From: Mucor racemosus
Taxonomy: Eukaryota; Mucoromycota; Mucoromycetes; Mucorales; Mucoraceae
Length of the DNA stretch: 64,000 nt
NCBI GenBank assembly: GCA_027405735.1
Contig: JAPEHQ010000017.1
Coordinates: 875,501 to 939,500, forward strand
Reading direction: 5' to 3'
A program made the translations under genes and the position numbers. Positions 19,944-33,491 of the stretch are shown in pieces (positions within the stretch are counted from its first letter, which is position 1; every line of letters starts with the position of its first letter). Below the pieces are notes generated by a model that saw only the letters and a program-made list of their open reading frames with translations, searched no databases and was not told the DNA's origin.

Positions 19944-20806
19944 TATTTTTTGCTATTTTACAACAAAATAGTGTTTGTAGTCCTTTTTTTTGAATATGGA
20001 AGCTAATTTTTTTAATGAAATTGAAAGGATCAAAGCAAATAGTATGATATACAATCAGATTGTAAGGTATATAACGTTTTGGTGCTTTTAGAAAAAACAA
20101 AAATTTCTTATAAATTATACAAGTAATTACAGAACTCATTTATCGAGTGCGTCAAACATTTATATTTTCGAGCAAAATTTAATATTTTTCACAAAATTCT
20201 AAGGTTATTATATATTCACATGTTCAGATATTTGTTCTGAACTTACTCTTTACTACATTTTTAGAACAGCAATAGATAATGAACCGCCAAATTATGTCTC
20301 TTAATGAAAATCGACCCTCGAATCTTTTGTGGCAACATTACATTCAAATTATTAAATTTCAAGGAGTTTTTTATATATGTAGGAATGCATTTAAGGGTAA
20401 TTTTTAGCAAATAAGCAATTTCATAACACCTGAAAATATTATATATAGTTTTTTTTTCTAATAAAAACCAAAGTGATTAGCCGCAACAATGTATATTCCA
20501 TTGGAAGGCTTTATCCTCAATACAAAAAAATAAAACCATGTATCTCAGACGTTGGAGGAACCAAAAGCAGCTTTTATTTATAGTACTAAATTGTCAGAAA
20601 GTTCTCTCAAGACAATTAAATTTCTTTTCAATAATTCAGAGATAAGCAATACAAAATATCAATTTGTTACGAGATAACCTGCTAATTTATATGTATAGCT
20701 ACTACTATTGATCATCAAGCTCATTCATCTTATTAGTTGTGTGAAACTTCCAACATTAACATGTTAAATGACGATAAAATCAAAAATCTATGCTATTTTA
20801 TTTTAT
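19944..20806. other. Intergenic region, 3' of tRNA and 3' of NAA25
   Basis: Begins with about 68 bp of tRNA 3' flank shared with the 8.6 kb locus, including T runs suitable for Pol III termination (ttttttt from about 19949). The remainder is AT-rich without coding signal and contains the 3' end region of the NAA25 gene. Confidence 0.5.
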
Positions 20807-23800
20807 TTACAATTTTTGCACACGTCTATCAATTTCTTCTGAAAGTTGAGAGGCAGACAAGCTCCAACTACTAATCATAGCCTTTACGTGGTTCTGCATC
20901 AAGTTTTGGAAATCACGAGCCTTGAGACAAGCCAAAGTATCATCTGAATCCGAGATTTCCTTACAAATTTTCTTTTGTAATTGAACACGGAATAATTCTT
21001 TACCATTTCTAGCAATAGTTTGAATATGTTGCAAAGACTTTTTGACTGATGCTTGGAGATCCACCAAGCTGGCCATCTAAAAGGGAATTTGAATGAATTT
21101 CAAAAGTAAATATAACAAAGAGCAACTTACAAGAGGGTCGGTCTTGGCCTTTTCAGTAGCCTTCCTTTTAGCATCCTTGCTGTTCAATCCTAAAGCACGA
21201 TTCATCATCTCGATCAAAACAGAGCCATAATTAAATGCCTAGAAAGAATTACATCAAAATTACTGTTTAAAACATAAACCTCAACTGAATGAATTACCTC
21301 TAAACAAGTTGACAATTGATGGAAAGTATTCCATGAAAGAGTTTCTTCAGAGAATACATCCACTTTGCTGACTAAATAGTAAACAAAATGAGATTAATCA
21401 AGACAAGCCATATACATATATACTTATAAAAATCCATACCTTGATTGTCTAAAATATCAATAGCATTCTTCAAAACTGATGTAGCATCCTTGGATGATTT
21501 CATGAGTACCAATGCATTAGACAAATCAGCAACATAACGAGCCAACCAGTATTCAGGTTCAGTGATTTGACTCTTGATATCTTGACGTTCGAGCAATACC
21601 TTCAACTCATTAACAACAGTAGCCAAATCTCTACCACTATCCTTGGTTTCACTAACAATACTCAAAATATTAAGGATATAAGAAATAGCTTGTACCCACA
21701 CAGCATTGGTACTAGTACAAGGTTTAAAGTTTTCCTCAGCAGTGGGTTTATCCTGAGCATTACAATTCAAAAAGACCTTGAAATCACGATTATCAGAACG
21801 AGCAGCAATGAATGTATCATTGTAAGCAAGTTCAGATACATCTTGTTCTTGGAAAAACTGAACTGCATACTTGGTTTGGAAAGAAGAATGAACATAGTCA
21901 AGACGCAAAATCTCAGTTCTAGAAATAGCATGCTGAAGAGATGTATCTAAACGTCGACGGAATTCAATAAATTCTTGGATCTTGGAAAAAGTACCATATT
22001 GATAGGCTTTTACCAACATTTCAGGTGTCTAAATCAAATAAATAAGATGCCGTTCCATTTACAGAAATTCATAGTATATATACCTCGACTTCATTGCTCT
22101 TGTAGATAGACAAACCATCATGTAATAAAGTTTCAAGTTGATCTACACAGCCGAGAGAGGCAAATCTATCAGTAAAGTAATGTCTAATAACAAACAAAAG
22201 GGTTAGCAATTATATCATGTAAAAATAATAATTTCTCTTACAGCATGGTATCGAATTGAATTTGCTTGATTTCCATGGTTCTATAAATCTCAAAAGAACG
22301 CTTATAAACACCAATCATGGTATACAAGCGAACCAAAACCAATTTGATTTGAAAGTTGTGAATGCTCTTGACCAAAGCGGTTTCCAAAAGACAAATGGCT
22401 TGAATCAAAAATGATATTTGGTGATCTTGCTTATATAAATCTAATAAAATATGGCTTGCTAAAATAACAAATTCATCGCCATATTGCATTTCAGTCTTTT
22501 CCAATCCTTCTCCAAGAGGTAAAGCTTCTTGATATTCGTTCCACAACTCATTAGCAGTTTCCAATGCTTGCTTTTTATCAGAAATAGCGTCAAGACCGAG
22601 GAAACGCTCCAATTTTCTAATATTGACATTCTTGTACACATTTTTGATTTTGGCGGATTTCTCAGTGGCAGGTTGAATGGTTTGTTTGAGGTTTTCAATC
22701 AAAGTTTGAGATTTTTCGACATTCAAGATTGAAATATAAGACTGGAGGTCCTCAAAAGCACAATTTTTGGATCCAAAACGAGCGAAATAAGACACAATGT
22801 GTTCCAAAACCACCTTTTCATCTATACACAAAATTAGATAATGCCATCCTCTATCAAGTGTAATGCTTTACCTCTCTTTCCAATCTTGTAAAGCCGAGAA
22901 TCCAAGTCTAATTCAGCCAAAAATGGACCACGTTTCAACAATTTACTCTCCAAAACTGCCTTTTGTGAATCAGCAACTAATTTCTCGGCATTGGCAATGA
23001 CACCATCTTGATCAATCAAAGCATCCATGGCCTCAAAGTAAGCCAACCAGTGAAACCAATCATCTGCATTCTCCTTTTCTAATGCTTCTTGACTCATAGT
23101 CAACACTAAATCCCAGCGTTTGTTTTCACGCAACAATTCAGATTTAATTTGACGAATTTCAGGATCACGCAATGATTTTTGTCCAAGAGGAGTATCCAAC
23201 AACAAGTTCAATGCTTGTTCGCTCTTTTTCTGGTCCATTAAAATGAGTAAATATAAACGCATATGCTCAACTTCTTCTAAACGGTTTTCCTCCATGGCTT
23301 TGGCCATCATACGTTCAGCAAGAACGTAACTCAATTGATTGCCATTGGATCCTTGTAAAGCTAAAGACATGATGGCCCAAAACAAATATTTATTTTGCTT
23401 GAATACTCGATGTAATTTGACAGCAGCAGCTTGTTGTCCCTTGAAATCATTGTTGCGAACCATGGCCATAAACCAATGGTTTCCAAATTCTTCATTTTTA
23501 GGCTGTTGATTAGCGGCATTTTCGTATAATTCAACAATAACCGAATCTAATGATTTGTATTTTGGTTTAGTAAAAAGAGCTATAAACAAAATCATTTCAA
23601 CCACATACGTTTGCCAAGTTCTTTCAAGGCCATTGTAATTGCTTGAAGTGTAGCTTCATCTGTGGGAATTACTTTTTTGACTTGCTCACATAATTCAAAA
23701 GCTTCATCATCTTTTCCAGTACGAACCAGCACAAGAGCTTTTAAAGCCTAAGTTGTATGATATTATGTTTATGTTTTCTCGATTATACAATCTACAGCCA

Positions 23801-23999
23801 TCTACTAACCTTGACTAAAGGCCAATCGGGGCTCTTCTTTAACAACTTGGTACAATGTTGAAGTGCCATTTTGTTTTGTCCTTCGTCAAGTGCCTCTATA
23901 CATATTAATCAACAAACTAATTTTTTATTTTTTTTTTAGTAAATCTTTACCGTAAAGAGGTCTCAACTTTTTTTCTGTAGCATAGTCCATAGATGACAT
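20807..23999 (-). CDS. NAA25: NatB N-terminal acetyltransferase auxiliary subunit (NAA25/Mdm20)
   Basis: Ten exons: 23999-23951, 23895-23810, 23747-23609, 23579-22872, 22821-22242, 22183-22084, 22028-21440, 21371-21298, 21238-21131, 21076-20807. They join in frame to 900 residues. The N-terminus (MSSMDYATEKKLRPLYEALD, then MALQHCTKLLKKSPDWPLVK) has the TPR-like opening typical of Mdm20/NAA25: A-L-D-x-G-Q-N-K...A-L-V-L-V-R-T-G-K. Helical repeats continue throughout (for example around FLAELDLDSRLYKIGKR). NAA25 forms the NatB complex with the catalytic subunit NAA20 on ribosomes and helps acetylate nascent Met-Asp/Glu/Asn/Gln N-termini. Introns are 29-108 nt. Assignment is by motif resemblance and length, which fits the family. 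Confidence 0.85.
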
Positions 24000-24907
24000 A
24001 TTGTGATATACAATGATAAACGCGACTATGAGTAAAATGTAAAACATCGAGATGAAAAATACTTTTGATGTTGAGTTTTAATCAACGTATTTGGTCTCAA
24101 AAGCCACTATTGTTGTATAATCGATGCTTATAAAAGCATGTAGTTTTCAAGGAGGAAGAGGCTTAATGCGTAATTTTGAGCAAATTTACTTTAGGCTTTA
24201 TTTACAATATAAAATGCTTGGTTTTTGTACAAGATCTCATGGATTGTGCATGGATTCAAACACTGGTATACTTTCTGGCGACTTTTTTGGGTAATTTGAT
24301 TTTCCGACATTTTTGATATGATTTTATTATCAATTTATAGGGTTTTTTTTTCGTAATACAAAAGGTAGTTATTTGTTATATATACATTTGAAAGAATTTT
24401 TCAATCTATGAACTATATTTGGATATTTTTTAAACTAATAAAATGTGTTTTACAAAAAGATATGGTACCTATTTGAATGATACGTAATTTTGAATGCTAC
24501 ATGCAGCTATTCGAAAACAAAAAGTATTTCCAAATATTTGACGATCTAAGAATTGCTTTTCCAGCTTTATCCTCTAACCAGCTGTTTCCAAAAGCAAGCA
24601 AAAATCCTTTAAAAGTAAAGTAAATTTACATTTTCGCTTTCCAAATTAGGAAATAATCAGTAATTTGACGTTTAGACTCCGATCAGGGGGATAGGGCAAT
24701 TTTGTTGATTTAAGAATTTTTTAGTGATCAGTCAAAGCAAATCCATGTTTTAAATTCAAGTATAATGGTTCAAAATAAATTATATTCTACAATAGATTAA
24801 GAAAATACCAAACAAAAAGTTTTATTTATGAAAAAGGAATGAAAAGAAAAGAAAGGGTATTTGAAATATATAAATAAAGAAAAAAAAAGATATTTAAATG
24901 GTGGTAA
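24000..24907. other. Intergenic region between NAA25 start and F-box gene end
   Basis: Holds the promoter side of NAA25 (from 24000) and the 3' side of the F-box/LRR gene. AT-rich, no credible coding frame or RNA gene seen. Confidence 0.5.
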
Positions 24908-25347
24908 TTAGATAATGCTGCTTGAGGCAGCGCGAGGAGAACCGGTAAGCTTCTTGTTTTTCTTTGATTTACCCAGGATTGACTTGGTTTGCTTTAAAGT
25001 CCAACGCTCTAAAGTAATGCTATATATATCATTAAAGAATTTATCAAGGTTGTTAGCGGCACAATATTTTTTACAAGCTTCTTCGATATCATCCCCCTAA
25101 AAATTATAATTGTTAAAATCAGATTTGAATTGTACATAGTATCATGTAATTGACTCACCTCACGGATGACGAGAGGAGCAGCATCACCACCTTCGGTGTA
25201 TTTCAATACCAATGGTCTACCAGATTTCTTCTTCTTGGTGGTGGTGGTGGTGGTGGTGGTGGTGGTGGGATCAGGGGAGGATGATGCAGCCAGGATGGTG
25301 GAGTTGGGAGGGCTATCACCTTCAGATGATACAAAAGGATAATTCTC

Positions 25348-25436
<89 letters not shown>

Positions 25437-25654
25437 GAGGTTGCTCTTGTTGTTGCAATTGTTGTAATTGCTGTTGCTGAGGTTGTTGCTGTTGCTGTTG
25501 CTGTTGCTGCTGTTGGGGATGCAAATCATTGTCATCTATAAAAGGTGATGCAGCATGATTTTTAGTAGGGAAAGGAGAAAGAGCCGGAGCAGATTGCTGC
25601 ATATCCAAAGACACAAGACTTTGATCTACATTTTTATCTTTGACATCATGCTGT

Positions 25655-25737
<83 letters not shown>

Positions 25738-28700
25738 TTGTTGTTGACCCGAGTCAGACATAGAATCACTATCCAAAGAGACAAGGTTATCAAGCTCAAC
25801 AGCTTCTTTTTGGCGCTTGATTTCATCATTAGTAACGGTACCAGCAATGATGTCTGCAAATTTGAATTCAGAGATATCGGCAGTAGCATTATTGTCATCA
25901 GTCCAATCAATAATTTCATCAACAGTAGGACCAGCAGCAACAGACTTGGGGACCAAGATCTCTTTCTTGGACATATCCAAACCATACATGGAATCCCAGA
26001 TATCACCTGTCGTCGTGGGGTTTTTGAATGATGGAGAGTTAGTATCAACAAGCAATGGAGCAGCAGTGGTAGTAGTTACTTTGGGAGCTGGGGGAGTAGA
26101 AATAGTGGGAGGAGTATTAACAATAGCGGCAACGGTAGGAGTAGTTGAACTTGAAGCAGGAGCAGGAGCAACACGACGAGGACTGATTGAACCATTTCCT
26201 CTAGGAGGGGGAGAAGAACCACCACCAATTGAAGCGACATAATCTTCCCACAAACTATTATTTGCAAGTGTAGTTGGACGCTTACGACTAAATCTGGGAG
26301 GAGAGGGGGCGGCAGGAGCAGCAGATGAAGTTCCAGTATTCAGAGAAGACCAGCCAGATTTTGCCCTTTTTGTTTCTACAGAAATGTTTAGAGATACTAT
26401 AATATTTTTATATTAGAAACAACTTACCATCCCATTCTGCAGCAGAATTCCAATTTGTAATAGGTGCTTCACGATTCTTACCAGTGTTGGGTTTTTGGAG
26501 AGGAGGGAAATCTTGGTGAACCTTGATAACAACATCGCTATCATCAGCATCCCAATCGACACTATTATCTGAACTAACTACAGAGCTTGATCTTTGACGA
26601 GATTTTGATTTAGCATGGCTTGCATTAAGAGATGCAAAGGTTACAGGAGTGGGAGAAGCGAGATTAAGTTGATCATCTGAGGATGATGAAGATGATCTGC
26701 GACCATACTGGGTAGGCGTGGGTTTGTTTTTCTTGGAAGCACTACCGTTGGAATATTTGATATTACCTTTTTTGCGGATAGTAGTAGTAGTAGTAGTAGT
26801 CGAAGTATTGGCAGCAGCAGCAGCAGTAGCAGCAGGAGAAAGGCCCACCCATTGACCATTGGTCTTGCTCCAGTATGTGGTTGATGCTTGCTCTTCAAGT
26901 TTCTCTTTGACGAAGCCCTGTTGTTTCATATCATCCCAAGGAATGACATTATTGGGTTGGCCCCAGCCTTCACTTTCCGTAACCATAGGAGCATTGCGAT
27001 AGTGACCAGATGTGGTATTCTTTTTGTAATGTGTTGTACTGTATTCTAATGGACTCTGTTTCCAATCGCCTTTATAGGCATCAGCGGTGTAGCAAGCCCA
27101 TTGTTGTGAAGTAAATTGTTGCTGTGGTTGATTCTGTTGCTGATTCTGTTGTTGTTGTTCCTCTTGTACCTCTTTCAAAGATACAGGATTAGAGTATTTT
27201 GTGGATAATGAAGTAGATGTTGAAGGAGTAGCCCAATTATCATTGACGGGAGCACCCCAACCACCAAGATTGTTTTCAGGATGGAAAGCTTCAGGAGAAT
27301 TGTTATCCCAACTAGACTGAGATTTATTACTTTGAGAGGTTGTGTCTTCATCATCATCATCCTCATCATCAATATCTAAGTCTTCATCATCTCCATCTTC
27401 AACATTATCATCAGCGTTATCATGCTCATCGTCATCTTCGTAATCTTCATCTTCATCATTATCATTTTGATAATCAGTTTCTTCCAAGGAAGCCTGATTA
27501 TCGGTTTCAATTATTTTTGGAGGCGCCAGGATGGATCCATTTACAGCTAAATCGTTAGACCATACAGCAGGAGTTGATGGGCGTTGGTCAATTCGACTAG
27601 GTACTCTCAAAGCTAATAGGCGATCATGAGAGCCTTTGGGTGTATTCACGTCTAAAGATTAGGCTTTAGTGATATACATTTCAATTAAAATGTGCAGACT
27701 TACCATTAGCGAATCTGGTTGAAGCTTGATCGTCCTAAAACAAAGAAATTGTATGAATATTTCAACATTTGAAAGCATTGTATATCGACAACATACCTTT
27801 ATAATTTTACTAATCAAGTTATCAAGTTCAGATACAGTCATATGGAGGTGATGAGCAAGAGAGACAAGTTGTTTACCAGTTATAACAACGTCGTCAGGAA
27901 TAGATCTGGTCAATACAGGATCAGTTGAATGAGCTAAAGCATCGATGGATCTACTGGTAAGTAATAACAACTTTCTACTAGGGTTTTCATTGAATGATCC
28001 AATAACAGTGTCAATCAAGTTTTCATAAGCAACCAATTTGATTTCTCTTAAATTCTGATTTGTGCAATTGAAGCAAAGTTGATGAATATCATGAAGGTCC
28101 ATGTCACCACAGGATTCCATGTAAACACGCATTAAAGATTGACAAATTTCTTGAGATTTAATCATCAAGCCAAAGAGATTAGAATCAATAAGAGGACAGT
28201 TTTGGATACTCAATCGTTGTAAGAACTTGAAATCTTCGTTTTCAACAAACTCTTCAAAACATGAATTTGTTAATTCAGGACAACCAGAAATAGCTAAATA
28301 CTTGAGATGCACAAAGAATTTTGACAAACAGTGCAATTCTTCATCAGTGATTGATAGATTTTGAAGAACCAAACGAGTAGGTCTAGCAATAATAGACTCA
28401 TTATTTTGCAAAGCATTCACCAAGTTTTCTACATGATTAGTATTGTTAGATGGGGTGGTAGCACGAATTTCCAAGTCAAGAAGATCAGGACAAAGCATCA
28501 AAGCATGAGCAAGAGACACACTAGTTAATTGCTGGCATCCTTCAACGCGGAAACGTCTTAAGCGCGGAAAAGCTTCCAAAGTTTTGTAAACATATTCATC
28601 AGGTAAATGTTTGGCATCAGTTAGAGTAAGCTCGGTCAAATTTAAACTAGACGAGCAAATAGCTTCCAATGTTGCAGGTTGAATATCTTGTAAAGAGAAC

Positions 28701-29338
28701 TGTAAACAAGACAAATTAACAGCTTTTTGAGTAAAAGAATGAGCCCAAGTAGTAGTTAGCCCAAAGACGCCATCCAAGCGCAAAGTATGCAAACGAGGCA
28801 GAAGAGCATTAATATTAACGGGGACCTTTGCAGGAGCACCAATGATATATAAGGTTTTCAAGTTTCTGGCGTCAGCATATAAACGTTCAATATCCTGCAA
28901 TCCAAGTTTCCAACCATAAATTGTAATACTAGTGATATTTTCACATAATCTAGCTAATTTAGTAATGATGGTAAGATCAGCCAAAGAATTTAATTGATGT
29001 CGAGGAAGTTTTGATTTCACAATTTCAGCAAAAGGAGTATCTTGATCGTGATCAATAAATGTAAGCTGAACATTTTTCACCAAAAGAGCAGTTTTATTGT
29101 TATTCTCGATAGTGTTGATAAAGAGACGAAGATTAACTGGTAGTTCAAATTTGGCATTTTCCCATAATACAGTTTGAGCAGCAATTGTCCATTGATGATG
29201 AATAAGGCAAGCTTGATATAAATCCTTTTTATCGACCAAAAAACGACAAATGCGTTCTTTTATGTTGTTTCTTAAATTAAGAAAACTATTTGGTTGTGTA
29301 TCTTCAAAGTGGAATTCTCCCCAGTTATCTTTAGACAT
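24908..29338 (-). CDS. F-box/LRR protein with long polyglutamine C-terminal half
   Basis: Five exons (29338-27797, 27734-27704, 27651-26428, 26375-25159, 25096-24908) join in frame to 1400 residues. Residues about 15-65 resemble an F-box (FLNLRNNIKERICRFLVDKK, then WTIAAQTVLWENAKF). Leucine-rich repeats run to about residue 440 (for example LTELTLTDAKHLPDEYV, LKYLAISGCPELTNSCFEEF). The second half is low complexity: an acidic D/E block, W/N/P/S-rich linkers and two long polyglutamine tracts. It closes with a short folded-looking module, PLVLKYTEGGDAAPLVIREG then DDIEEACKKYCAANNLDKFF. F-box proteins recruit substrates to SCF ubiquitin ligases. The start at 29338 is the first ATG of the F-box frame; an upstream in-frame TTG extension is not used. 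Confidence 0.75.
25348..25438 (-). repeat. CAA microsatellite coding polyglutamine (tract 2)
   Basis: About 30 consecutive CAA codons (ttg on the plus strand) within exon 4 of the F-box/LRR gene, preceded on the coding strand by more interrupted CAA/CAG codons up to about 25512. Confidence 0.9.
25651..25746 (-). repeat. CAACAG hexanucleotide repeat coding polyglutamine (tract 1)
   Basis: About 32 glutamine codons in the same exon, mostly alternating CAA and CAG. Its repeat unit therefore differs from the nearby pure CAA tract. Confidence 0.9.
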
Positions 29339-29992
29339 TCTGGCAAAAAGGAAAAGAGTATTTTTTTTTTTCACTAGATTGTTTCGATTGTGTATGTATA
29401 TATACTGAGAATATTCAAACAAATGATAATAATAAAAAAAAAAAGAAACTACTGTATTATTTTCTTGATTGAAAAAAGACCCTCATTTGAAAACATTCGT
29501 TCAATACCCGACGCAAATTTTTTTGATTAAACTAGCTGATACAACAACGAAAATGGCTTTAAATAGGCAGGGAAAAATTCAATTTATGTGTACATTAAGG
29601 AGTAAACAATATTGGTTTAATAATAGTTATACTCTGCATAATCAAACGCAAGTGAATATTTTATTTAAACAATAAATTTCTTATTTCCAGATTGACTTGT
29701 TGATTACATTAAAGAGTTTTTAGATTGCTAATTAGATGATAAACACCAACTAAAAAATAGTCGAGACGGATTTTGACCATGTTGAAATCACACCAGCATT
29801 TTTTTGTTTTGCTAAATTTCAGTGATTAGATGTAGGGGATACGAGTTTTCACATCATGTAAACAGGGTTATTTTTACTAAGTTTGATTGTGTGTAAATAA
29901 TGATAGGAAAATAGATAAACAATAATGGGTTTTTTTTATTTATTTTAAATGTAATAGTAATTCTAAAGAGGGATGTAGTTCATAGCTTTTTT

Positions 29993-29994
<2 letters not shown>
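29339..29994. other. Intergenic region, promoter of F-box gene and 3' region of importin gene
   Basis: AT-rich, with A/T homopolymer runs just upstream of the F-box gene start. A small open frame at 29469-29675 has no recognisable features and is not called as a gene. Confidence 0.45.

Positions 29995-30042
<48 letters not shown>
29995..30042. repeat. (GT)n microsatellite
   Basis: About 24 GT/TG units ending three bases beyond the importin stop codon (TAA at 30046-30048 on the minus strand). It would be transcribed as (CA/AC)n at the very start of the 3' UTR. Confidence 0.9.
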
Positions 30043-30045
<3 letters not shown>

Positions 30046-30046
<1 letters not shown>

Positions 30047-33000
30047 TAAGAAGAAGAAGAAGGAGTAGTAGTAGCAGCAGCATTTGTGGCAGCAGTACGA
30101 TGTTGTTCAGCGGTTGTTAATACAGTCATAATATGGTTTTGTTGATCGGCATTTAAATCCTTAGTTAATAGGGTATAAGAAGCACTGTTACTAGATTGCA
30201 TATTTCTAAAAACTTGTTCAAAACGAATGTAAGGATCAACTTCGTCTAATGGTGATTCGAATAAGATTTCTTCTTCCATTTCTTCTTCTTCATCATCTTC
30301 AAGATCACTGTATCCATCTGCTCCAGAATGTGATGCTGCTTGACTTGCAAGATATTCGAGATATTCATTATCCTCATCAGGTACATCTTCATCTTCAACA
30401 CCTTCTTCATATTCTTCTTCATCTCCACTTGGTCCTTCGAATCCACTAAAGTCATCTTCCCCAAAATCTTCATCATCATATGATCCATACAATTTCTCCA
30501 TACTTTCACGGTTTTCCATTGCTTTAGGTAAAGTTTGGAATACAGTGATCATACAAGCCAAGATTTGTGACCAACCTGCTTGGAGCGATGTAGGAACCAT
30601 TTCTGTAGGTAACTCCAATAAAGAACAAAGTGCAACAATAACGAGTTTCTTATCATGAACACGAGAGAATTTTGAGAGGGTATTAAACCACAAGGTAAAG
30701 AATCCTTGAGTCCAGTTGTTTTCTTCCAAAAGACGCAATGTCAATGCAGGATTATAGTAGATACAATTGACAACAACTTCGATACAGTGAACCTTGAATT
30801 CAGTTGTCTTCATTGATCCAGTAAAGATGTATTGGAATGCCAAGTTAAGGAAAGGTGCAATACACATATCAACATGACCACGACAATTTAACAAGACAGA
30901 TTCCATCAATTTACAAGCACAAATACGATCATTTTCACCAACGCGATCACTCTTCATAACGGTATCAATAATATCAAACATCATACGTTGAACATGTTCA
31001 TTAGAAATAAACACATCTTTACCGTAAGAGATATAATTGTCTAAAGGAGGTAACATTTCTTCCATATAATCGATACCAGAATCCTTGAAAGCACCATAAA
31101 TCAACTCGAAAACACTCCACATGGTAGGTGTAACTCGTTTAGCTGAGAATGTACAAGAATCAATAATCTCGAAAATTTCATCATACAAATCCAAAATCTT
31201 GTTTTCCAAAGTGTATGTGATGACAGGCAAGAGTGCATTTTCCAATTGTTGAAGGATTTCAGGTGTACTTTCAAGACTAAGGATCAATGTACCAATTGTC
31301 TTCAAAACACCCATAGCTGCCATAGTTTTATCACTCAACTCATCAATATCACCTGTGAATTCATCATCATCAGCATCAGCTAAAGTGTTACTTTGATTTA
31401 ATTCCTCCATGATACGCAAGAAAGTATCACGTAATTGAGTACAAAGTTGGACAGCAAAAGGTGTCAATTGTTCAGCGAATACTTCAACAAATTCTTCCAT
31501 AACATTAGCCAATGTATCGATATCAATCTCGTTGGTTAAATTCAACAATTCTTGCATAATAAAAGGCAAGTTGGGAGCCATAGCATTACGAACACTTTCA
31601 TGACGAATCATGGGTTGAAGAGCAAGAGCAGCTTGTACTTTGACAGCTAATTCAGTATCACGAATACAATCAGTAACACATTGGTATAAAGTGGCCAAAT
31701 TTTGTTCGTTGGCGAAATCTAAATCACTGAAATGTCTAGTAAGATCACAAGCACGAGATCTCAAGAAGGCATGCTTGCTCTTGAATTCAGGGAAAACATG
31801 AGTAACAAAAAAAGGTTCCATCATATTGGCGACAGGAGATTTCTTTTGAAGAACTTGATAAGCCAAACCACCAATCATACACAAAGCACCATCTTTTTCT
31901 TTGGGATCCTTTTGATCTTCAGGAGCTTCCAAATACTTGTTGAGAATTCCATTAACGAAATTCAAAATACCCATAAAAGTATACTTTTTACGATCACGAG
32001 CCAAATCAATCAAAAAGTTCATGGCATTAGTTTGAGGAGAGTGGAAATCTTCCAAAGGATCGACCTTTTTATGAACAAATTCAACTGGGTCTTCATCCCA
32101 AAGTTCTTGATCTTCTTCAGAGAAACAAAGTTGAGGGAAAATGAAATGTGCAACCAAAGTCTCGACATGAGGCTTCAATAATTGCCAAGTAGTTTTGTTT
32201 TTAACACAATCAGCAAAGAAAGAAGATGTCAAAGCTAAACATTTACTAGGAATCCAGATTTCTTTCTTGATCCAAAGTTCAACTTGGCCTAAATAAGCTT
32301 GCAAAATGTTGGGTGCAAAATTAGCAGAGAAAGATTTGGCAAATGCGTTATATTCGGGAGTACTACGAGGCATGGTGGCGAGATTACCATACTTTGAAAA
32401 GAGACGATTAAGACAATGATAAGCCCACTTCTTGGTCTTCCACCAAGGGAAACGATCACGTTCATCAACATCAGTAGGTAATGCTTCGTTGGGAATTTTC
32501 TTTTCAATCAATTGCAAAAACAAAGTACCCCAAGGAACAAGGGAACTGGGATCTTGAAGACTTTTAGGAAGTTCAGCTTGAATACCTGCATGATAAATCT
32601 TGAGTGCTAATTTAAGCATCTCGGCGGCTTCAACACTATCTGAAGAAATGAGTCCAGAACAGATATTTTGAATAGCAGGGAAAGTCAATTTGATCAATTG
32701 TCTGAAAGGTTCACGCTTAGTACCTGTTCTCCATCTGTAAAAAAAAAGAAAAAAACACATCAATTTCTCGGTACAAAAACTTGGATTGCTAAAACTAGCT
32801 TTTTTTTTTTTTTTTACTTACTGATAAACTCGAACAACTTCACGCAAAGCTAATAAACCAACATAAACCAAACGAACATCAGTTGAAGTTAAAAGTCTCT
32901 CGAGTTCACTAACAAAATTGGGCCAGTTGTCAGGAAAATCGTTTGTCAAGATGGTATTCAAAGTAGATGTAAGTTGAACTCTATATAAACAAAATCATTA

Positions 33001-33491
33001 ATCATCATGTGTTTGCTTGATCAGAATTTAAAACTTACTGGACTTGGTTGGGAGCAGTAACCAAAGCTTGTAAAATGGTTTGCTTGACCATGTTACGATC
33101 TTCATTATTGATAGGTACTGCAGACTCACGTTCACCATCCCAAGCTTTGTTCAAACGGTTTTTGAAATAAATGGCGGCTATATACAAAATGTAAATGAAA
33201 ATGTAATGAATAATCCGTGATTTATTGAAATCGTGTATATAAAAACATTACCAGCTTGACGTGCACCCAACTCGAGTTCTTCAGAAGCAAGAATTTGTAA
33301 AACAATAGGCAAAAAGCCATTATTAGCCTCAATCTATTTAGGTGAAATTTGGTAAATGTCTTGGGTTTCTTTCACTTTCCACATTATATGTATATACTTA
33401 CATTTCTAATGTTCAACTCTGCCTGTTTATGAACATTTGGATCAGGATGATAAGTGGCAACAAATAATTGATAAGCTGTATTCTGGTCCAT
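30046..33491 (-). CDS. Importin-7/8-type karyopherin (Nmd5/Sxm1-like)
   Basis: Five exons: 33491-33402, 33333-33252, 33177-33039, 32980-32822, 32734-30046. They join in frame to 1052 residues, a usual length for importin-beta proteins. The N-terminus (MDQNTAYQLFVATYHPDPNV, then AELNIRNIEANNGFLPIVLQ and ASEELELGARQAAAIYFKNR) is the importin-beta N-terminal, Ran-binding HEAT repeat pattern. The rest is continuous HEAT-type helices such as FPWWKTKKWAYHCLNRLFSK. The C-terminus has a very acidic loop (DEDFGEDDFSGFEG and following) like that of importin-7/Nmd5. It would carry cargoes such as ribosomal proteins or signalling proteins through nuclear pores with RanGTP. Whether it is closer to Nmd5 or Sxm1 cannot be decided by eye. 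Confidence 0.88.

Noticed and set aside
25348..25746. Possible CRISPR-like or tandem array
   Set aside because: Simple trinucleotide and hexanucleotide microsatellites without spacers, inside an open coding frame.
25212..26031. Open frames made almost only of Trp/Val or Leu on the plus strand, and Asn or Ser on the minus strand
   Set aside because: Alternative-frame translations of the CAA/CAG repeats of the F-box gene.
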